DNA of 6,288 nucleotides, taken from Chloroflexota bacterium (GTDB lineage: Bacteria; Chloroflexota; Limnocylindria; Limnocylindrales; CSP1-4). The stretch covers positions 1 to 6,288 of the forward strand of contig JADGQG010000115.1 in the NCBI GenBank assembly GCA_017882025.1. The letters are read 5' to 3'. The notes beneath the pieces are model-generated. The model did no database searches. It saw only the letters and a list, made by a program, of their open reading frames with translations, and was not told where the DNA came from. Both the position numbers and the translations under genes were made by a program. Positions 1 through 4,257 of the stretch are shown in pieces; position 1 is the first letter of the stretch; each line of letters opens with the position of its first letter.

Positions 1-174
1 GAAGGGTTCCTCTGGCTGGGCCTTCTGACAACGCTCTCGACCCCGCTCCTGCGGGTCGCCGCCTCGGTCGTCGGGTTCCTCGGCGCGGGCGAGCGGCGGA
101 TGGCCGGACTCGGGACCGCCGTCCTGATCATCATCGCCCTCGCCGTGGTCGTGGCGCAGCGTACCGCGGCCTAG
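1..174 (+). CDS. C-terminal end of a DUF1634-like small membrane protein (partial, 5' end outside window)
   Basis: Frame 1 is open from the first base to a TAG at 172-174 and gives 57 residues. They form two hydrophobic stretches: roughly residues 3-11 continuing into 16-28, and residues 40-53 (VLIIIALAVVVA). Between them is a short charged turn (GAGERR). The first stretch has the pattern G-L-L-x(6)-T-P-L-L-R-V-x(3)-V-V-G-F, which resembles the C-terminal TPxLRV...F motif I associate with DUF1634 membrane proteins. Known of the family: small multi-pass proteins of unknown function, often encoded beside TauE/TSUP-type anion permeases, which would lie left of the window. The stop is 3 nt before the next start, so the two genes are probably cotranscribed. 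The start and N-terminus cannot be seen. Family assignment is by remembered motif only; it could be another small membrane protein. Confidence 0.65.
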   Translation, partial: EGFLWLGLLTTLSTPLLRVAASVVGFLGAGERRMAGLGTAVLIIIALAVVVAQRTAA

Positions 175-177
175 CCC

Positions 178-1224
178 ATGGACGTCGTCGTTCTTCTCCT
201 GGCGCTCGTGGTGATCCTCTTCGGGGCCGAGCTGTTCACGAACGGCATCGAGTGGTTCGGTCGCAAGCTGGACCTCGCGGAAGGCGCGGTGGGCTCCGTC
301 CTCGCGGCGGTCGGGACCGCCCTCCCCGAGACGATGATCCCGTTCATCGCGATCGTCTTCGGCGGCGGCGGCGCGTCGACCGAGGTCGGCGTCGGCGCGG
401 TGCTGGGTGCGCCGTTCATGCTCGGGACCCTCGCGATGTTCGTGACGGGCGCGGCGGTCCTCGTCTTCCGCGAACGCCGACGCCAGGGTGTCGAGGTTGC
501 CGTTGACCAGAAGGTCCTGCTTCACGATCTTCGCTGGTTCGTGCTGGGTTACGGGCTCGCGATCGGGGCCGCCTTCCTGCCGCCCGGCTTCGAGCTGGGC
601 AAGGGCGGCGTTGCGATCGGCCTGCTCGTGCTCTACGGCTGGTACGTGCGGGCGCACCTGGCGGTCGAGGCCGGGGAGCGCGACGAGGACCTTGCGCCGC
701 TTCGACTCCGACACCTCGATCGGGGGCGCGGGCACCACCCGGTGCCGCGGCTGCGAGTCGTGGGCGTCCAGGTGGTGCTTGCGCTTGCCTGCATCGTCGT
801 GGGCGCCGCCTTCTTCGTGGGCGCCGTGCAGGGGCTTGCCGCCTCCCTGGGAGTTGGCACCGCGCTCGTGGCGCTCGTGATCGCGCCGATCGCGACCGAG
901 CTTCCCGAGAAGTTCAACAGCGTGATCTGGGTCCGCCAGGGGAAGGACACGCTTGCGCTCGGCAACATCACGGGGGCGATGGTCTTCCAGAGCGCGATCC
1001 CGACCTCGGTCGTGCTCCTCTTCGCGCCGGCGGCCTGGTCCGTCGGGCCGGACTCCGCGCTCAGCTTCCTCTCGGCTGGGATCGCGCTGGTCTCGCTCGC
1101 GGCGATCTTCCTGCCGCTGCGCATCCGGGGCAGGCTCACGGGTCGCGGCCTCGCCGTCGGGGGCATCTTCTACGTGGCCTACCTCGCGCTCGTGATCGGG
1201 GGACTCGCCCGCCCGTCCGCCTGA
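178..1224 (+). CDS. CaCA-family sodium/calcium (cation) antiporter
   Basis: 348 residues, very hydrophobic, about ten membrane segments, with the two inverted alpha repeats of the Ca2+:cation antiporter superfamily. Alpha-1 spans about residues 15-95: GAELFTNGIEWFGRKL, then VGTALPET with Glu51, then GAVLGAPF (73-80). Alpha-2 spans about residues 209-280: GTALVALVIAPIATELPE with Glu244, then GNITGAMVFQS (262-271). The LPE glutamates of both repeats, which bind the cation in characterised exchangers, are present. A basic hydrophilic loop at about 165-193 separates the halves. The expected role is Ca2+ or other cation export driven by Na+ or H+; the substrate cannot be read from sequence. The ATG is the first possible start after the in-frame TAG at 172-174. 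No clear Shine-Dalgarno is visible, so translation may be coupled to the upstream gene. Oddity: where many relatives have GNxxGSN after alpha-1, this protein has GAVLGAPF. Confidence 0.88.
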   Translation: MDVVVLLLALVVILFGAELFTNGIEWFGRKLDLAEGAVGSVLAAVGTALPETMIPFIAIVFGGGGASTEVGVGAVLGAPFMLGTLAMFVTGAAVLVFRERRRQGVEVAVDQKVLLHDLRWFVLGYGLAIGAAFLPPGFELGKGGVAIGLLVLYGWYVRAHLAVEAGERDEDLAPLRLRHLDRGRGHHPVPRLRVVGVQVVLALACIVVGAAFFVGAVQGLAASLGVGTALVALVIAPIATELPEKFNSVIWVRQGKDTLALGNITGAMVFQSAIPTSVVLLFAPAAWSVGPDSALSFLSAGIALVSLAAIFLPLRIRGRLTGRGLAVGGIFYVAYLALVIGGLARPSA

Positions 1225-1247
1225 CAGCGTCGGCCGGCGCGTATCCC

Positions 1248-1264
1248 CCGTCCCCGCAGGACGG
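1248..1264. repeat. Small GC inverted repeat downstream of the antiporter gene
   Basis: CCGTCC (1248-1253) and GGACGG (1259-1264) form a perfect 6-bp stem with a 5-nt loop, 24 nt after the antiporter stop. No T tract follows, so it is a poor intrinsic terminator. It lies immediately upstream of the -10 hexamer at 1269-1274, across the expected -35/spacer region of the ilvE promoter, so it could instead be a protein-binding site. It may also be chance in such GC-rich DNA. Confidence 0.3.
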
Positions 1265-1290
1265 ACGGTATACTCGGCAGAGTCCGCAGG
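1254..1290. repeat. 7-bp direct repeat CCGCAGG flanking the ilvE -10 element
   Basis: CCGCAGG occurs at 1254-1260 and again at 1284-1290, 30 bp start to start, close to three helical turns. The TATACT hexamer (1269-1274) lies midway between the copies. This geometry suits a regulator bound on one face of the DNA around the promoter, but only two copies are seen and no known operator is recognised. Confidence 0.3.
1269..1274 (+). promoter_or_regulatory. Candidate -10 element for ilvE (TATACT)
   Basis: TATACT differs by one base from the housekeeping sigma consensus TATAAT, and stands out in a spacer that is otherwise almost all G and C. It ends 59 nt before the ilvE ATG and would give a leader of about 50 nt. 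No convincing TTGACA-like -35 lies 16-18 bp upstream; that position is C-rich and overlaps the small inverted repeat, so the promoter may depend on an activator. Confidence 0.5.
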
Positions 1291-1304
1291 CCCGTCGGGT
1301 CGTC

Positions 1305-1316
1305 GCGGGATCCCGC
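1305..1316. repeat. 12-bp perfect palindrome in the ilvE leader
   Basis: GCGGGATCCCGC reads the same on both strands, with no central gap. It lies 3 nt before the AGGAG of the ilvE ribosome binding site and inside the predicted leader. It may be a dimeric-regulator site, or be able to fold in RNA only as a very short stem. No known operator consensus is recognised. Confidence 0.3.
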
Positions 1317-1319
1317 TGC

Positions 1320-1324
1320 AGGAG
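1320..1324 (+). promoter_or_regulatory. Ribosome binding site of ilvE (AGGAG)
   Basis: AGGAG ends 9 nt before the ATG at 1334, a near-ideal Shine-Dalgarno and spacing. It is the best RBS in the window and fixes the ilvE start, even though this start gives an alanine-rich N-terminal extension before the conserved fold. Confidence 0.7.
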
Positions 1325-1333
1325 CCCGAACGG

Positions 1334-2320
1334 ATGCTCACCGAGAAGCCCGTCGTCGCGGCGGCGCTCGCCGCAGAGGCCGTTGGCGCCCCCGCCAACC
1401 CCGCCACCCTGGTCTGCCTTTTCGAGGGTCGCTACGTCCCGCTCTCCGAGGCGAACGTCAGCATCATGACCCACGCGTTCATGTACGGGACCGCGGTCTT
1501 CGAGGGTATCCGCGCCTATTGGAACGCCGAGCAGGGTCAGCTCTACGCGCTCAAGGTCCGTGAGCACATGGAGCGGATTCGCAACTCCTGCAAGATCATG
1601 CTCATGGACGACGTCCCATCGGTGGACCAGCTCGCCTCCGAGGTCGTGGACGTCCTGCGCCGGAATGGGTTCCGCGAGGATGCGTACATCCGGCCGTCGT
1701 TCTACAAGAGCACGCAGGCAATCGGGGTCAAACTCCATGGCCTCGACCACCGCTACTACATCCTGGCGCTGCCGTTCGGGGACTACGTCGACACGAACGT
1801 CGGCGTGAAGATCGGGACGGTCTCCTGGCGACGGACGTCGGACCCGGCGATCCCGTCGCGGGCGAAGATCGTTGGCTCCTACGTCAACCCGGCGTTCAGC
1901 AAGACCGAGGCGATGCTCAACGGCTTCGACGAGGCGCTGGTCCTCTCCGACGACGGCCACATCTCCGAGGGCTCGGCGGAGAACATCTTCGTGATCCGCG
2001 ACGGCGTCCTGGCCACCCCGCCGGTCTCCGACGATATCCTGGAGGGGATCACGCGGGCCGGGATCATGGAGATCTGCGAGGAGCTTGGCCTGCGCATCGT
2101 GGAGCGCTCCATCGACCGATCCGAGATCTACGTCGCCGACGAGGCGTTCTTCTGCGGCACCGGCGCCCAGATCAGCCCGATCATCGAGGTCGACCATCGG
2201 CTCGTGGGGTCCGGCGGCGTTGGCCCGATCACGACGCGCGTCAAGGACCGCTATTTCGAGATCGTGCGCGGAAGCGTCCCGGCATACCGGCACTGGGTCA
2301 CGCCCATCTATCCGGCCTGA
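1334..2320 (+). CDS. ilvE: Branched-chain amino acid aminotransferase (IlvE), class IV PLP enzyme
   Basis: 328 residues. The enzyme transfers the amino group between glutamate and the 2-oxo acids of leucine, isoleucine and valine, the last step of their synthesis, in the cytoplasm. The fold-type IV signature is complete: FEGIR at 56-60, Arg81 in the HMER segment, the Schiff-base lysine Lys178 in RAKIVGSY, Tyr183, Glu212 in ISEGSAEN (contacts the pyridine nitrogen), the DDILEGITR segment at 233-241, and Thr276 in FFCGTGAQI (phosphate contact). Spacing between Lys178, Tyr183, Glu212 and Thr276 equals that of E. coli IlvE as I recall it (159, 164, 193, 257). The first 25 or so residues are an alanine-rich extension. 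The start is supported by AGGAG 9 nt upstream. The gene has its own candidate promoter and converges on the LCP gene. D-amino-acid transaminase and ADC lyase share the fold, but the segments match branched-chain enzymes best. Confidence 0.93.
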   Translation: MLTEKPVVAAALAAEAVGAPANPATLVCLFEGRYVPLSEANVSIMTHAFMYGTAVFEGIRAYWNAEQGQLYALKVREHMERIRNSCKIMLMDDVPSVDQLASEVVDVLRRNGFREDAYIRPSFYKSTQAIGVKLHGLDHRYYILALPFGDYVDTNVGVKIGTVSWRRTSDPAIPSRAKIVGSYVNPAFSKTEAMLNGFDEALVLSDDGHISEGSAENIFVIRDGVLATPPVSDDILEGITRAGIMEICEELGLRIVERSIDRSEIYVADEAFFCGTGAQISPIIEVDHRLVGSGGVGPITTRVKDRYFEIVRGSVPAYRHWVTPIYPA

Positions 2321-2356
2321 CGGGTCGGCGAACGGATGAGGGCCCGCCGCGTCAGG
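2316..2356. terminator. Candidate bidirectional terminator hairpin between ilvE and the LCP gene
   Basis: CCTGACG (2316-2322) pairs perfectly with CGTCAGG (2350-2356). Just inside, CGGCG (2326-2330) pairs with CGCCG (2345-2349), leaving a 3-nt bulge on one side and a 14-nt loop: 12 base pairs in all. The ilvE stop (2318-2320) and the complement of the LCP stop (2352-2354) lie within the two outer arms. The symmetrical position between convergent genes fits a shared terminator. No T tract follows on either strand, so it is not a classical intrinsic terminator. Confidence 0.45.
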
Positions 2357-4136
2357 GGATGAGCGGCGCCTCGAGGGTCGGCGTCTTGCGGCCGGTGGTC
2401 ACGATAACGTCCACGCGCACGGCCGGGTCGGTCACGGGCAGGGCCTGGACGCCGAAGGCCTGGTCGAGCAACGCCATCGTGAGCGGCAGCTTCGTTTCTG
2501 CGCCGTTGTACACCCGGATGATCGTGTTGGCGGGGACGGTGCCGGCCGGCGGCCCCTGGTTGGGCGCGGACGCCGCGACACCGCGGAAGTCCAGGTAGCC
2601 CGCCACGGCGGCCGCGGTCCCGGTTCCGCCGGTCCCGTTGAGGACCCAGACCTGGGCGCCTTCCTGGGCGACCGCCTGGCGCTGGGCTTCAACGCGCGGG
2701 TCAAAGTTGAACGCGCTGGCCACGGCGGCGCGGATGCGTGCGACGTTCGGGCTCAGGGTGTAGATGCCGCCTGGGTACCCCTCGACGCCGTAATACGGCG
2801 GCGAGAAGACGAAGGATCGGACGTTTCCGATGTCGATCCGGCTGGCGAGCTCGATCAGCTGTGGGAGCTTGTCAATCGGAAAGTCCGTCTTGACCGCTTT
2901 GGAGGTGCTCTGGACCAGGTCGGGCAGGCGCTGGATCAGGGTCGCGAAGTCGGCCTGCTGGCGGAGCGACAGGATGACCCGCTGCTGGCGCGACGCCCGG
3001 TCGAAGTCGGTGGAGCCGTGGCGTGAGCGGGCATAGACCAGCGCCTGGCTGCCGCTCATGTGCTGGACCCCGGTCGGGATGTAGACCCGGAGCGTGCCGT
3101 TGTCACCGGGATAGTAGTCGTCGACCACCGGGACCTGGACGTTCACCGTCACGCCGCCGAGCGCGTCGACGACGGTCTTGAAGCCGCCGAAGTCGACCTC
3201 GACGAAGTAGTTGATCGGGATGCCGTAGAGGTAGCCGAGCGTGTCCTTGAGTCCCTCGTACCCTCCCCCGGGGAATAGGTCGGGCCGCGCCCGCGCCTGC
3301 CCGAAGAGGGCATTGATCTTGCGATCCCAGGTCGCCCCGAAGACGGAGCGGGCCGGGATGGGCGGCAGCGGGACGCCCACCGTGTCGCGCGGCAGGCTGA
3401 ACATGGCGACCTGCCGCGAGGCGGGGTCGATGCTCGCCACGATCAGGGTGTCGGTGTTCCAGGTGCCCTCATTGGGCCGCTTGTCGGTGCCGATCAGGAG
3501 GACGTTGAGTCGGCCGGTGCCGTTCCACGGGAGGGGGGACGGTGCGGGGCTCGCCCCGCCCGAGGCGGGTGGCGGCAGGGACGGCTCGGGGCTGGCCGTG
3601 GCGCCGGAGGCGCCGGGCGTGCCCGGTGAGGCGGATGCGCCGGTCCCGCCGCCCGTGTCGCCCTGGTTGAAGATGCCCTCGACCGCGGTCAGGGCCTGGA
3701 GGTCGTAGTAGGCCACCGCCGCGTGGGCGCCGCCCATCACCAGGATGACGGCGAGAAGGCCGGCCAGCGAGATCGGGGCGAGGCTCGCTCGGGCCGGCCC
3801 GAGCCGCCCGGCGCCGCCGTCGGCGACCCGGTTCAGATAGCGGACGACCCGGTAGGAATCGACGGCGGCCACGATCCGGTAGATGTACGCGACGACGTTG
3901 CCGACCAGGATCCCGACCAGGACCGGCGGCTGGAGGGCGACGCCCAGGATCTCGATCTTGTAGCTGAGCGCCGCGCCGGCGAGGAGGGCGAGAAGCAGGA
4001 AGGGTGCGGCCGCGAAGGCCACGGCCCGATACCAGGCTCCCGCGTAGGCGTGACCGAGCCCGGGGAAGAGCAGGCTGAGGAACGCCGCTGTGAAGGCCGA
4101 GCGTGCCCGCGGGCGTGCTTCGTGTTGCTGCTGCAT
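2352..4136 (-). CDS. LytR-CpsA-Psr (LCP) family protein with multi-pass N-terminus and LytR_C domain
   Basis: 594 residues from the ATG at 4136-4134. LCP enzymes move undecaprenyl-linked glycopolymers onto the cell wall or other envelope acceptors. Layout: a hydrophobic N-terminus with SLLFPGLGHAYAG (21-33) and likely membrane segments near 36-58, 68-90 and 121-143; a Pro/Ser/Gly/Ala linker at about 157-205; the LCP catalytic domain at about 208-395; a connecting region; and a LytR_C domain at about 494-582 (VWVLNGTG to VDVIVTTG). LCP hallmarks are present: LLIGTDKR (Asp218), NTDT (Asp229), SLPRD (Arg250, Asp251), YARSRH (Arg370, Arg372) and DFDRASRQQR (377-386). Reading upstream of 4136 runs antisense to the tRNA ligase, so longer starts are rejected. 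No Shine-Dalgarno precedes the ATG; a TATCCT 7 nt upstream suggests a leaderless mRNA. The gene is convergent with ilvE and divergent from the ligase. The polymer it transfers cannot be inferred. Confidence 0.92.
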   Translation of the reverse strand: MQQQHEARPRARSAFTAAFLSLLFPGLGHAYAGAWYRAVAFAAAPFLLLALLAGAALSYKIEILGVALQPPVLVGILVGNVVAYIYRIVAAVDSYRVVRYLNRVADGGAGRLGPARASLAPISLAGLLAVILVMGGAHAAVAYYDLQALTAVEGIFNQGDTGGGTGASASPGTPGASGATASPEPSLPPPASGGASPAPSPLPWNGTGRLNVLLIGTDKRPNEGTWNTDTLIVASIDPASRQVAMFSLPRDTVGVPLPPIPARSVFGATWDRKINALFGQARARPDLFPGGGYEGLKDTLGYLYGIPINYFVEVDFGGFKTVVDALGGVTVNVQVPVVDDYYPGDNGTLRVYIPTGVQHMSGSQALVYARSRHGSTDFDRASRQQRVILSLRQQADFATLIQRLPDLVQSTSKAVKTDFPIDKLPQLIELASRIDIGNVRSFVFSPPYYGVEGYPGGIYTLSPNVARIRAAVASAFNFDPRVEAQRQAVAQEGAQVWVLNGTGGTGTAAAVAGYLDFRGVAASAPNQGPPAGTVPANTIIRVYNGAETKLPLTMALLDQAFGVQALPVTDPAVRVDVIVTTGRKTPTLEAPLIP

Positions 4137-4142
4137 CGCGGG

Positions 4143-4148
4143 TAGGAT
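4143..4148 (+). promoter_or_regulatory. Candidate -10 element for the tRNA ligase gene (TAGGAT)
   Basis: TAGGAT fits the loose TAnnnT form of a -10 element and lies in the only A/T-containing patch of the divergent spacer. It would start transcription near 4155 and leave a leader of about 100 nt before the ATG at 4258. No good -35 is visible at the right distance. The leader contains a 7-bp direct repeat, GGCCGAC, at 4188-4194 and 4197-4203. I looked for T-box features (the TGGnACCGCG-type sequence) and did not find them. Confidence 0.3.
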
Positions 4149-4149
4149 A
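4144..4149 (-). promoter_or_regulatory. Candidate -10 element for the LCP gene (TATCCT), leaderless geometry
   Basis: On the minus strand TATCCT runs from 4149 to 4144 and ends 7 nt before the A of the LCP start codon at 4136. Transcription would begin at or within a base or two of the ATG. Together with the lack of a Shine-Dalgarno, this is the classic arrangement for a leaderless mRNA. The same bases read TAGGAT on the plus strand, so both divergent genes may use this patch. Confidence 0.4.
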
Positions 4150-4249
4150 CGGGGAACCTCCGTGGGGTGTGTCCGAGGCCCTGTGACGGCCGACCGGGCC
4201 GACGCGTGGCGCTCGTGCACCCCCGGCCCGCAAGATCCCACCCGCGCGC

Positions 4250-4253
4250 GAGG
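4250..4253 (+). promoter_or_regulatory. Weak ribosome binding site of the tRNA ligase gene (GAGG)
   Basis: GAGG ends only 4 nt before the ATG at 4258, closer than ideal, within a run of alternating C and G. The reading frame stays open upstream and contains a GTG at 4183, but the 25 extra residues it would add look nothing like the family's N-terminus. The ATG at 4258 is therefore preferred. Confidence 0.4.
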
Positions 4254-4257
4254 CCAG

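Noticed and set aside
178..1224. Overlapping open frames on both strands inside the antiporter gene (for example 252-506, 488-880, 633-1166)
   Set aside because: All give Arg/Ser/Pro-rich products typical of out-of-frame GC-rich DNA, while the main frame has a coherent ten-helix antiporter pattern.
1136..2293. A 385-codon open frame on the minus strand across ilvE
   Set aside because: It is a shadow of ilvE: charged low-complexity composition, no recognisable motifs, and it overlaps a gene with a complete PLP active site.
3541..3660. A repetitive GC-rich tract that might be a non-coding repeat
   Set aside because: It lies in frame within the LCP gene and encodes its Pro/Ser/Gly/Ala linker between the membrane part and the catalytic domain.
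4150..4257. A T-box riboswitch in the leader of the isoleucyl-type ligase gene
   Set aside because: No TGGnACCGCG-like T-box sequence, no convincing stem I or antiterminator, and the leader is only about 100 nt.
4183..4257. An upstream GTG start for the tRNA ligase
   Set aside because: The 25 added residues are Arg/Pro/Thr-rich spacer translation without family similarity, and no RBS precedes the GTG.
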